Below are positions 53,621-61,315 of a stretch of DNA of 64,000 bases, one piece after another. Below the pieces are notes generated by a model. That model ran no database searches and was not told the origin of the DNA. It saw only the letters and a list, made by a program, of their open reading frames with translations. This stretch comes from Clostridiales bacterium UBA2432 (GTDB taxonomy: Bacteria > Bacillota > Clostridia > Lachnospirales > Vallitaleaceae). The stretch's first letter is position 1, and each line of letters opens with the position of its first letter. Location: contig DDQW01000093.1 in assembly GCA_002342805.1 (NCBI GenBank), forward strand, positions 58,951-122,950, read 5' to 3'. Position numbers and translations under genes: made by a program.

Positions 53621-55034
53621 ATCCCAACTCATTCTTTCCTATGTTTTACTTACATTCATCATAATCGGAATAATTAGTTTTTTAGTAAATATAACCATTC
53701 GAAAAGGGTTTGAAAGCTATACTTCTGAGAAACATAATCAATTAGTTCTAGAGTTAATTGATTCTATTGAACATGACTTTTCAACGCAAAAAAGCTTCGA
53801 CACACAATATCTTGAGCATATTGGTGTCGAAGCTATTGAGAAGGGACTCATTCTATCTATTTACGATACTGATAATATACTTGTCTGGTCAGCGATGGAA
53901 CATAACTCCGGTCTATGCGAATCAATGATGAATAATATTAGAGAGAATATGTATACCCACTATTACCAGTGGAATGGAAACTACACAGAAGATGTTTTTG
54001 AATTAAATATAGCCAATCGAAATATAGGAAAAATTACGATTGGCTATTTAGGTCCATTTTACTTTAATGAGGAAGAACTATACTTTTTGTCTTCAGTCAA
54101 TCGTATCCTTCTTCTTGTATCAATAGGCTCTATGCTTGTTGCTATATTAATAGGTATCCTTATATCTAAAAGCATCATTACGCCAATCGAATCCGTCATA
54201 CATTATTTGAATCATATTCAAGACACATCAACTTCATCACTTCCAAAACATTCTTATCATAGTCAAGAAATTCAGAACTTATACATAAGCGCTTTGACCT
54301 TAGAACAACGTATACATGAGCAAGAAAAGTTACGTAAACAACTAACTCAAGATATGGCTCACGAAATAAAAACGCCTTTAACCTCTATTCAAGGACAACT
54401 TGAAGCAATGATTGACGGTATATTTCCCCTCACAACAGAGCGCATTCATAGTTGTTATGAAGAAATCATACGCATTAAATCATTAATCCAAGAAGTTGAA
54501 GCACTCTCTTCAATAGAAAACGATACGGTTTTGCTGAATTTTGATTACTTCAATTTACATGATTTAGTATTAGAACTTTCGACTACTTTTCAGACAAGTC
54601 TTTTAGAACAAGGTATGTCAATACATATAAAATACGGTAGTAATTATGATGCAGAAAGTTATACAAACTTTTATGGTGATCTTGATAAAATGAAGCAAGT
54701 CTTCTTTAATCTCACTTCAAACGCTATAAAATATGCCGGAACCGGTACAAAAATAGTCATTCAGTTAGATAATGATACCAAGGGTAATTATATGATTCAT
54801 TATCTAGATAACGGTCCCGGCGTGCCTGAAAAAGATATCCCTTTCATTTTTGAACGATTTTATCGTGCCGACCTTTCTCGCTCAGGGCACATGGGCATAG
54901 GTATCGGCCTAACCTTAGCGAAAACAATCATTTCAAAGCATTCCGGACAGATTTCTTACCAAAACACCTTAAATGAAGGTGCTCATTTTTTAATTTCTCT
55001 TCCTTCTGTCACTTTTTTTAATTCACAACAATGA
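53604..55034 (+). CDS. Sensor histidine kinase (TCS2)
   Basis: About 476 residues: TM1 (about 8-30), an extracytoplasmic domain with several Met and Cys near SGLCESMMNNIRENMY, TM2 (about 170-195), HAMP, HisKA with His in DMAHEIKTPLTSIQ, HATPase_c with LTSNAIKYAG and DNGPGVPEKD. The ORF opens at 53520, but the ATG at 53604 has AAGAAGG upstream and gives a TM at the N-terminus. The 3' end overlaps the convergent small Cys-Cys gene by 52 bp. Ligand is unknown; a metal is likely from the context. Confidence 0.9.
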   Translation: MKVNLKSQLILSYVLLTFIIIGIISFLVNITIRKGFESYTSEKHNQLVLELIDSIEHDFSTQKSFDTQYLEHIGVEAIEKGLILSIYDTDNILVWSAMEHNSGLCESMMNNIRENMYTHYYQWNGNYTEDVFELNIANRNIGKITIGYLGPFYFNEEELYFLSSVNRILLLVSIGSMLVAILIGILISKSIITPIESVIHYLNHIQDTSTSSLPKHSYHSQEIQNLYISALTLEQRIHEQEKLRKQLTQDMAHEIKTPLTSIQGQLEAMIDGIFPLTTERIHSCYEEIIRIKSLIQEVEALSSIENDTVLLNFDYFNLHDLVLELSTTFQTSLLEQGMSIHIKYGSNYDAESYTNFYGDLDKMKQVFFNLTSNAIKYAGTGTKIVIQLDNDTKGNYMIHYLDNGPGVPEKDIPFIFERFYRADLSRSGHMGIGIGLTLAKTIISKHSGQISYQNTLNEGAHFLISLPSVTFFNSQQ

Positions 55035-55117
55035 AGTTTCCCTTCTCCATATGTGGATTTGTTTTGATCCGCAATTTTATTAATAAACTTTTCCCATTTT
55101 TCTTTTATTTTTTTCAT
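54983..55117 (-). CDS. Small LDCC-type Cys-Cys putative metal-binding protein
   Basis: A 44-residue protein. It is basic (MKKIKEKWEKF), with a GKLHCCELKK motif close to the GKLDCCDL motif of small clostridial 'LDCC motif' putative metal-binding proteins. The ATG at 55117 has AAAGGAG eight bases upstream; the longer ORF to 55171 would start within the promoter. It overlaps the end of the TCS2 kinase gene by 52 bp on the other strand. The promoter carries the CATATT repeat shared with TCS1 and the oxidase, which supports a metal-response role. Confidence 0.72.
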   Translation of the reverse strand: MKKIKEKWEKFINKIADQNKSTYGEGKLHCCELKKVTEGREIKK

Positions 55118-55148
55118 AAAACCACTCCTTTCATAACCTCTATGCCTT

Positions 55149-55178
55149 ATTATCTCTAAAGAATATGGCATAAATATG
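55149..55178 (-). promoter_or_regulatory. Promoter of the Cys-Cys gene with CATATT direct repeat
   Basis: Minus-strand CATATT (55173-55178) and CATATT (55162-55167), 11-bp period with spacer TATGC, then -10 GATAAT (55149-55154). It has the same spacing as the promoters at 41620-41649 and 44531-44560. Confidence 0.8.
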
Positions 55179-55189
55179 ACGATTGGGAG

Positions 55190-55639
55190 CTAATCCAAAT
55201 AAATCTTAATTCTTACGGACCCACAGCTTTTTTCACTTATATTGATATCGACAATGTTTGGGTCTTCTCTAACTCCATTTTCAATGGATTCAATAATCTT
55301 GGCAAAGTCCATTCCACTTAAGTCAATACCATTGTCCTTCATCGCATCTTTTGCTTCTTGTGGTATGAGTTTATCAAGCTCATCCGTGATATTACCAAAA
55401 ACTTTAAAAATACTTAGTGGAATATTCACATTCACATTTATATCTTCTTCATCAATCAAGACTCGAACTTTTAACACTGTAAACTTACGCTTTGGGTATG
55501 TTTTTTCAGTGGTTGATGATGTTTGCGACTTGTCGGATGTTGCTTTCGGTTCTTCTAATGCATTTAGCAACTCCAAGCCTTCTAATGCCGTTATTTTTCC
55601 TTCTTCAATCATTTTTAAAATGCGTTCTTTTTCGTTCAT
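55190..55639 (-). CDS. SHOCT-like/YvlB-type protein
   Basis: About 149 residues. The N-terminus MNEKERILKMIEEGKITALEGLELLNALEE is a SHOCT-like helical hairpin as in YvlB/LiaX-type proteins. A Ser/Thr-rich linker is followed by a beta-rich domain (RKFTVLKVRVLIDEEDINVNVNIPLSIFKVF) and a charged end. It may be part of a cell-envelope or antibiotic stress response (YvlB/LiaX comparison only). The ATG at 55639 has AGGAGG at eight bases and replaces a GTG at 55645. It follows the DUF2089 gene by 12 bp. Confidence 0.75.
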   Translation of the reverse strand: MNEKERILKMIEEGKITALEGLELLNALEEPKATSDKSQTSSTTEKTYPKRKFTVLKVRVLIDEEDINVNVNIPLSIFKVFGNITDELDKLIPQEAKDAMKDNGIDLSGMDFAKIIESIENGVREDPNIVDINISEKSCGSVRIKIYLD

Positions 55640-55651
55640 TTTCACACCCTC

Positions 55652-56041
55652 CTAACCCTTTAATTCATTCAATCTTTTGGTTGCTTCCGCCGCAGTAATT
55701 TCTCCATTTTCTAATTGTGCTAAAATGATTTCACGGTCGTTGGATTTTTCCACATCATTTATTTCTTCTTCTTGTACATGAAAACCTAAGGCTTCAATTA
55801 AGTTGTTTAGCTTTCCTTTAACTGTCGGATAACTAATTCCCAACTCTCTTTCAACTTCTTTTATGCTTCCTTTACATTTAATGAATGTCTTCAAAAAATG
55901 CAAATCTTCTTTTGGTAAACTACAAAATTCACACGGATTAAATTGGCCTTCAATATTTGTATGACATTTATGACAACTTAATTTCGTAATCGTTAACCGT
56001 TCTCCACAAACCGGACATTTTCCCGGAGCATTATATTGCAT
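55652..56041 (-). CDS. DUF2089 Zn-ribbon and HTH protein
   Basis: About 129 residues. Two zinc-ribbon-like Cys sets open the protein (CPVCGERL, CHKCHTNI, CEFC), followed by a helix-turn-helix (KEVERELGISYPTVKGKLNNLI, about 65-85) and a C-terminal SHOCT-like helix (LENGEITAAEATKRL). This is the DUF2089 transcription-factor-like family. The ATG at 56041 has GGAGG upstream. It is first in an operon with the YvlB-type gene. A palindrome-rich region lies just upstream, so it may autoregulate. Confidence 0.85.
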   Translation of the reverse strand: MQYNAPGKCPVCGERLTITKLSCHKCHTNIEGQFNPCEFCSLPKEDLHFLKTFIKCKGSIKEVERELGISYPTVKGKLNNLIEALGFHVQEEEINDVEKSNDREIILAQLENGEITAAEATKRLNELKG

Positions 56042-56100
56042 CTTGCCACCTCCATAAAATAATAACAATAACATGTTTCACAATAATACCTTACACAATA

Positions 56101-56129
56101 ATAATAAGCCCAAAACTTACTTTTGTCAA
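56101..56129 (-). promoter_or_regulatory. DUF2089 operon promoter
   Basis: Minus-strand TTGACA (56124-56129), 17-bp spacer, TATTAT (56101-56106), 60 bp before the ATG at 56041. Immediately upstream lies the palindrome region 56136-56194. Confidence 0.65.
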
Positions 56130-56135
56130 TTAATA

Positions 56136-56194
56136 AATTGATATAATCAAATTAAAAATTGATATAATTAACATTAATGTTAATTATATCAATT
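56136..56194. repeat. 38-bp palindrome and direct repeat upstream of the DUF2089 operon
   Basis: A perfect 38-bp AT-rich palindrome (56157-56194, half-site AATTGATATAAT). A further copy of the 12-base half-site in direct orientation starts at 56136, exactly 21 bp (two helical turns) before the left arm. It lies 7 bp from the DUF2089 -35 and 17 bp after the rhodanese stop. It looks like a multi-site operator, perhaps also ending the upstream transcript. Confidence 0.6.
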
Positions 56195-56210
56195 AGTCGT
56201 TAATTTATGA

Positions 56211-56627
56211 TTAATCATTCACAACTTCATATGGCCAATCAATGATACCACCAAAATCATAAACTTGTGTATATCCTTTTTCGACAAGATACTTTGATGC
56301 CACTTCACTACGATTACCACTTCGACAGTATACAAGAATCACTTGGTCTTTATCCTGAATCGGATCAAGATTATCCGCTAAAACATCGTCAATCGGCAAT
56401 AATGTTGCATCTTCAATATGTCCCGTGTCGTATTCTTCTTGGGTCCTTACATCGAGTATAATATTACCTTCAACCATCATTTCTTTGGCCTCTTCCGGTG
56501 TTATCTTACGGTATTTTGCCTCGGATGTTGGTGATTCTTCTGACGATTCTTTTGATGAGCAAGCGGTAATTAATGCAAGAAAGACAATAAGTATCACTAC
56601 TTCGATTTTATTATGTTTTTTTAACAT
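56211..56627 (-). CDS. Rhodanese-like lipoprotein
   Basis: About 138 residues from the ATG at 56627 (AAAGGA at eight bases). The signal is a lipoprotein one with lipobox ITAC. After a Ser/Glu-rich linker comes a single rhodanese domain with active-site Cys in VYCRSGNRSEVA (near 105), and the VRTQEEYDTGHIEDA motif. It would handle sulfane sulfur or a thiol outside the membrane. No clear operon partner; it precedes the DUF2089 operon. Confidence 0.88.
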   Translation of the reverse strand: MLKKHNKIEVVILIVFLALITACSSKESSEESPTSEAKYRKITPEEAKEMMVEGNIILDVRTQEEYDTGHIEDATLLPIDDVLADNLDPIQDKDQVILVYCRSGNRSEVASKYLVEKGYTQVYDFGGIIDWPYEVVND

Positions 56628-56747
56628 GCAATCATTCCTTTCAATATAATATGTACATCTACATTTTAATTTATCACTTGTAAAAAAAAGCAATGCTATA
56701 CATATGATTGATGTAATCACGTACGCAATGCTTCTTTTTCATTTGAA

Positions 56748-56966
56748 CTAGAATAATTTTTTAATAGAGCCTAAGACGTCTTCTGCTTTATCTGCAGAAA
56801 TTTTTGCTTTTACCGCTTGGATGATGGATTCGATTTGATCATCGGGAAGATCCATTCCAACAACAGATTCAATAGCCTTCACGGGTTCGTCTTTAAAATC
56901 CTTTGCAAAATTAGGGTTCCTTTGAATTTCATCTACTATTTCTTCAATTTTAGCTTTAATATCCAT
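56748..56966 (-). CDS. Small acidic helical protein, unknown family
   Basis: About 72 residues (MDIKAKIEEIVDEIQRNPNF...). It is highly charged and helical, with no Cys, signal or TM, ending in ISADKAEDVLGSIKKLF. I do not recognise the family. AAGGAGG lies six bases before the ATG at 56966, whereas the ATG at 56972 is too close. It stands alone between the LacI gene and the rhodanese gene, likely a real small gene because of its strong ribosome site and composition. Confidence 0.65.
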   Translation of the reverse strand: MDIKAKIEEIVDEIQRNPNFAKDFKDEPVKAIESVVGMDLPDDQIESIIQAVKAKISADKAEDVLGSIKKLF

Positions 56967-57012
56967 ACACATCCTCCTTATTCATTAATGATAATCCTCA
57001 AATGCAAATTTG

Positions 57013-58032
57013 TCAATCTTGCTGATACGGTGCGCAGGATTTTCTTTCAACAATGTAGGTCGCAACAACTTTATGCATAGCAACATCTTTCTTTTCTTCT
57101 ATGGAGTCAATTAATACATTACAACATTCTCGTCCCAGCTGAAGCGTATCCTGAGCAATCGTTGTTAACGAAGGGGTAATCCAGTCTAACAACTTTATAT
57201 TATCAAATCCAATTATAGATATATCATCTGGTATACGAACTTCATGTTCATAACAACTTTGCATAGCACCTAGAGCCATAATATCTCCTGCCGCAAACAC
57301 TGCTGAAGGTCTGTCTTCCAGTTTTAGCAATTCTTCCATCGCTCGTTTTCCATATTTAAAATCAAAATATCCACCACTCACAAGATAATCTTCATTTAAG
57401 GCAATATTTGCATCTAAGAGCGCTTTTTCAAATCCCTGTTTTCTTTCAGTACCTGCATAAGTAAAAGTATTACCATAAATATGAGCAATTTTATGATGAC
57501 CCAAATCAATTAAATATTTGGTCGCTTGATAAGCTCCCTCAAAGTGATTTGATACAACCGAATGTGTTTCTTTATTGGGAATATCAAAAAGTACAATCGG
57601 GATATCACTATAAATTAACTGTTGAATACTTTCACTATTATGATCCGTACATAAGATAAAGACGCCATCTACATTTTGTTGCTGACAATGATCCAAGTAG
57701 GATCCAATTCCAGTATTCCCAATATGATTTGATATTAAAATCATACTATATCCTCGCTCTTCAATCGCAGCTCGAAAAGCCTCAATCAGCCCTGAGAAAA
57801 AAGGATGGTTTAGTCCAAGTCCAAGCAATTCATCTAAGATTACGCCAACAGTAAAGGAACGTTTCATGACTAATCCTCTCGCATGAACATTGGGTATATA
57901 TCCTAATTCTTTTGCTATCATAATGATTTTATTTTTGGCTTTATCACTAATGTCTGTATAATTATTCAAGGCCTTTGAAACTGTTGTGGTTGAATAACCT
58001 GTCGCTTTTGCAATATCTTGAATTTTCACCAT
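57013..58032 (-). CDS. LacI-family transcription regulator
   Basis: A 339-residue repressor. The N-terminal HTH (VKIQDIAKATGYSTTTVSKALNN) and hinge are typical of LacI/GalR, followed by a periplasmic-binding-like ligand domain and ending in VERKSCAPYQ. Its gene follows the GH94-like gene by 76 bp (minus strand) and has its own promoter (58072-58100). The palindrome CGAAAACGTTTTCG at the GH94-like promoter (61247-61260) is its likely operator. Effector sugar unknown. Confidence 0.92.
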   Translation of the reverse strand: MVKIQDIAKATGYSTTTVSKALNNYTDISDKAKNKIIMIAKELGYIPNVHARGLVMKRSFTVGVILDELLGLGLNHPFFSGLIEAFRAAIEERGYSMILISNHIGNTGIGSYLDHCQQQNVDGVFILCTDHNSESIQQLIYSDIPIVLFDIPNKETHSVVSNHFEGAYQATKYLIDLGHHKIAHIYGNTFTYAGTERKQGFEKALLDANIALNEDYLVSGGYFDFKYGKRAMEELLKLEDRPSAVFAAGDIMALGAMQSCYEHEVRIPDDISIIGFDNIKLLDWITPSLTTIAQDTLQLGRECCNVLIDSIEEKKDVAMHKVVATYIVERKSCAPYQQD

Positions 58033-58071
58033 GATGATTACCTCTATGTTTTTATGCCGTTTATTTATATA

Positions 58072-58100
58072 ATAGTATGCCTTTTGTGAATGTTTGTCAA
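58072..58100 (-). promoter_or_regulatory. Promoter of the LacI-family regulator
   Basis: Minus-strand TTGACA (58095-58100), 17-bp spacer, TACTAT (58072-58077), 40 bp before the ATG. The motif CGAAAACG is absent, so no autoregulation by the same site is seen. Confidence 0.75.
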
Positions 58101-58107
58101 TGAAGGC

Positions 58108-61100
58108 TTAGTCAAAAATAACAGCAATATGTTCAATGCTTTGTTCTCTTAGTCGCTCAACTTCTTGATCTGCTAAATATAATCTGTTCAACTTTTTTCC
58201 GTCAATAGTTATTGATGTTACTTTAACCTGCTTATCTCCATATGTATTTTCTCTTTTTTTATTGATATAGGTCGCTTGCGTATGTCCAAATAATGTAAAA
58301 GTAACTTTTCCATTTTCATCAAAAAATTCACCGGGTAAAACAGGTTCAAAACTAAATCTTAGTTGTCCTTCCTGCATTTCAACGCTTCGCATTCCGACAA
58401 ACATAAGATACCATATATGTAAAGCTTCTGCTGTTGAACCACTTAGTCTCGCAACAAAGCCTTGTCCTCTGACTGATTCATCCGGATTTCGACTACTTGC
58501 CAAGAATGAAGAATTCTCAGTGACCGGACGTCCATAACGCTCTGGATTAAGAAATGGTATAAAATTCGTCTTTATGGCTTCCATATATTCCTCTATTGCA
58601 CCCGCTTGTATTAAGCCTAATAAATATTTATAGGTCATATGTAAAAATACGGATTCTCGTTCAAGCCAGCCGGGAGTAAATGCTCGAATCCTGCCTATTT
58701 CAATAGTCTCATCATCTAAATGTGCCGATGTTTTATACATTTTCAGCTCTTGATCATAGATATCTGATGCTTTGATTTTCATGGCAAGAATCTGGGCCTC
58801 TTCTTTCGAACTAACTTTCAACAGTCGTGCAGGCGCTTCTAAAAAGGCTGGTAAGGCTCTTGGAATAAATGAATGGATATCAACTTTTTTTAGTCCATAG
58901 GGTGTTGTCCCATCAATGACCTCATACTGATTCGCTTCATATACAAAAAATGTTGGTATAAGCCCGTCTTTCATATCTTTTGCCTTATTAATTCCGGTCT
59001 GAAGTTTCTCTTGCATCCATTTAAAAAGAGTAAGGTATTTTTCTTTTTTGTAATCTTCATGAATATTATTCAAATAGTAACATGTCTTATCTCGATACGC
59101 TTCTTTAATTCTTCCTGCAATGATCCACCAATTCATTGCGTCGTCGACCTTATTTTTAATGATTTGGTCTGCAAGTTCATTGGTATCTTTTAAAATCGAA
59201 ATTGTCTCTTTCGATATATTTTCCAATTCTTGTATTAAAAACTGAACAATACGTAAAAGCTCTATGGATTCACTCATTCCTGAACCAAAAAGACCTGGTA
59301 ATCCGTTCATTGCATCATTCCAGCCTGGTTTTTCAGCCTCCATTTCAAGCCCCATTCCTTCAGGATCAAGATTCAAAAACTTTGTACAGACAAGTGTTAG
59401 TAACTTATTAAATAAAGTCGTATGAATAATCTGTCCATTCTTGTCCGTCATCCATTGTCCCTTATATTCAGAATCTTTTGCTATGCTCTCGAGGGCGCCA
59501 TATTGACGTACTTTTCCCTCTCTTGTCACACCATACTTTTCTACCCTTGGGCGTACTTTGAAGGGCGAATGGTAGTATCGATACTTGTTTTGTTCAAATA
59601 AAAGCGATTCCATTTTGTCTGGATAAACTTTTTTATAACTTTCAAGCAAATCCTGATTATAAGTAAAGTGATCACTCCAATATCCTTCACCAAAATCAGC
59701 ATCGATTCGTTGCTCACTATAAAAAAGAACCGTTTCAATTACTGATTGTATGTCTTGTCGAGCAAGGACTTTAGATAAATCTCCCGGTGTAAATTGTTCT
59801 TGAATAATAGTATGAATTTTTTCTTTTGATTGCTGAGAAACACCTATGCTATCTAGCGCTTCCATACAAGAGTCCATTTCTTCGCTTTGTACAATAAATT
59901 TTACCCCTTCTATCTTCAAGGGATTATAGCCATCCGCTTGAATCAAGTTGTAAAATTGCCAAATATTAAACGCTTTAATTTTCGGATTAAAGAGTATATC
60001 TGAACGTCGGTTTTGATTTACATCACGATAATTTCCATTCCCTTGGGAATAGTATGACGGTTCAATAGAAAAGAAATTATAATCTCTTTCCGGATCTCCA
60101 TGTTTACGGGAATATATATGATATACCTTGTCTTGATTTTTCCCATCAAAAACAAGTGGGAACCCACCACGCATGATATTATCTAAATAACTCTGTTTAA
60201 TATATTCATCAAAAACCGGAAAAGCTGTATGCGTCTCTACCTTTGCGCAGAGTTCTTCAATTACCGAATTGACTTGTTTAAATTGTTCTTGAATAAACAC
60301 TTTTCTGTCAAGTGATGCTTCAAATCTTTCAATCTTATCAAAAGAGTCACTATATCCATAGATACTATTAATAACTACGCTCTCTCCCGGTGATAATTTA
60401 ACTTGTTTATATTGTAGAGCACACGGAACTTTATTCTCATTTACTTGATTATTTTCCATTCGTTTAATAAAGCCATCCGCTTGGAAGCCAACCGCTTTTT
60501 TTAAATCTGTAGAATATCCAAAAACAGTATCCGGATCTATGATTAAAGGGCTCTCTTTTGCGTCTCCTAAAAAGAAAAAACCTTGATTCACGTCCGTAAC
60601 TTCAGCTTCATCTTTTGTACTTGTCTTCATTTTGTAAAAAGGTATTGTGTTTGGATGTTCAACAATCATGAATGAACGCATCAAATTACTCATGGCCTTA
60701 AAATCCTCGGTACTGATACCATATGGTAGTATTGTCGCCATCCCATCGACAATCTCAAATTCTATGGATGTATCTTGTAAGTTTTCAATGGTTACTTGAC
60801 GAATCAATCCGCCAAAAGGTTGATTAACCATTGTTGTGTAGTTTACTCGAATGACAAAATCATCATTTACATTTTCTTCAAGAAAAAAAGATTCACGTCG
60901 AATGGCCATCTTTCGTTTATTCTGATCTGAAGTGCCAATAAAAGGTTCAATAATATGACCATCCTTAAACTTAATAAAGGTTCTAAATCCATACGTTGAT
61001 ACAAAACGATACGCTCCATTGGCGGGGAAAAACTCCATCATTGAATGATCTTTGTCTTGGATTCCAAAGCTTGAAATGCCTTGACCTCTATTTACATAAA

Positions 61101-61221
61101 AAGCCCATATAGGAATCCCCTGTTCTCCTGCAATTCCTGGCAAAAAACTACTAAAGGTCTTTTTTTGATGATAGTCATCAATAATAAATTGTTTCTTTTG
61201 ATCAAAATAATAGTCTGACAT
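58108..61221 (-). CDS. GH94-like glycoside phosphorylase
   Basis: A 1037-residue cytoplasmic protein without signal peptide, with an N-terminal beta-sandwich (about 1-300) and an (alpha/alpha)6 region. GWNDAMNGLPGLFGSGMSES near 645 matches the WNDG-type general-acid motif of GH94-like cellobiose/cellodextrin phosphorylases. Its size, longer than the 800 residues of cellobiose phosphorylase, resembles the related oligoglucan phosphorylase families (for example GH149/GH161 or 1,2-beta-oligoglucan phosphorylase). It would release sugar-1-phosphate from beta-linked glucans. A LacI-type operator covers its start site. The subfamily is not decided. Confidence 0.78.
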   Translation of the reverse strand: MSDYYFDQKKQFIIDDYHQKKTFSSFLPGIAGEQGIPIWAFYVNRGQGISSFGIQDKDHSMMEFFPANGAYRFVSTYGFRTFIKFKDGHIIEPFIGTSDQNKRKMAIRRESFFLEENVNDDFVIRVNYTTMVNQPFGGLIRQVTIENLQDTSIEFEIVDGMATILPYGISTEDFKAMSNLMRSFMIVEHPNTIPFYKMKTSTKDEAEVTDVNQGFFFLGDAKESPLIIDPDTVFGYSTDLKKAVGFQADGFIKRMENNQVNENKVPCALQYKQVKLSPGESVVINSIYGYSDSFDKIERFEASLDRKVFIQEQFKQVNSVIEELCAKVETHTAFPVFDEYIKQSYLDNIMRGGFPLVFDGKNQDKVYHIYSRKHGDPERDYNFFSIEPSYYSQGNGNYRDVNQNRRSDILFNPKIKAFNIWQFYNLIQADGYNPLKIEGVKFIVQSEEMDSCMEALDSIGVSQQSKEKIHTIIQEQFTPGDLSKVLARQDIQSVIETVLFYSEQRIDADFGEGYWSDHFTYNQDLLESYKKVYPDKMESLLFEQNKYRYYHSPFKVRPRVEKYGVTREGKVRQYGALESIAKDSEYKGQWMTDKNGQIIHTTLFNKLLTLVCTKFLNLDPEGMGLEMEAEKPGWNDAMNGLPGLFGSGMSESIELLRIVQFLIQELENISKETISILKDTNELADQIIKNKVDDAMNWWIIAGRIKEAYRDKTCYYLNNIHEDYKKEKYLTLFKWMQEKLQTGINKAKDMKDGLIPTFFVYEANQYEVIDGTTPYGLKKVDIHSFIPRALPAFLEAPARLLKVSSKEEAQILAMKIKASDIYDQELKMYKTSAHLDDETIEIGRIRAFTPGWLERESVFLHMTYKYLLGLIQAGAIEEYMEAIKTNFIPFLNPERYGRPVTENSSFLASSRNPDESVRGQGFVARLSGSTAEALHIWYLMFVGMRSVEMQEGQLRFSFEPVLPGEFFDENGKVTFTLFGHTQATYINKKRENTYGDKQVKVTSITIDGKKLNRLYLADQEVERLREQSIEHIAVIFD

Positions 61222-61246
61222 ACTTTTCTCCTTTTCCTAAACTTTT

Positions 61247-61297
61247 CGAAAACGTTTTCGTATTTTTGATTATAGAACTGCATATTATTTTTGTCAA
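61247..61297 (-). promoter_or_regulatory. Phosphorylase promoter and LacI operator
   Basis: Minus-strand TTGACA (61292-61297), exact 17-bp spacer, TATAAT (61269-61274). The 14-bp perfect palindrome CGAAAACGTTTTCG (61247-61260) lies immediately downstream over the start site, the ideal repressor position for a LacI-family protein; CcpA is the alternative. Confidence 0.85.
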
Positions 61298-61315
61298 TAC
61301 TTTTCCTATTATTTA

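Noticed and set aside
56701..56745. Possible terminator hairpin near the 72-residue gene
   Set aside because: The apparent arms (AAGCA/TGCTT and TGATT/AATCA) are short and poorly nested; not convincing.
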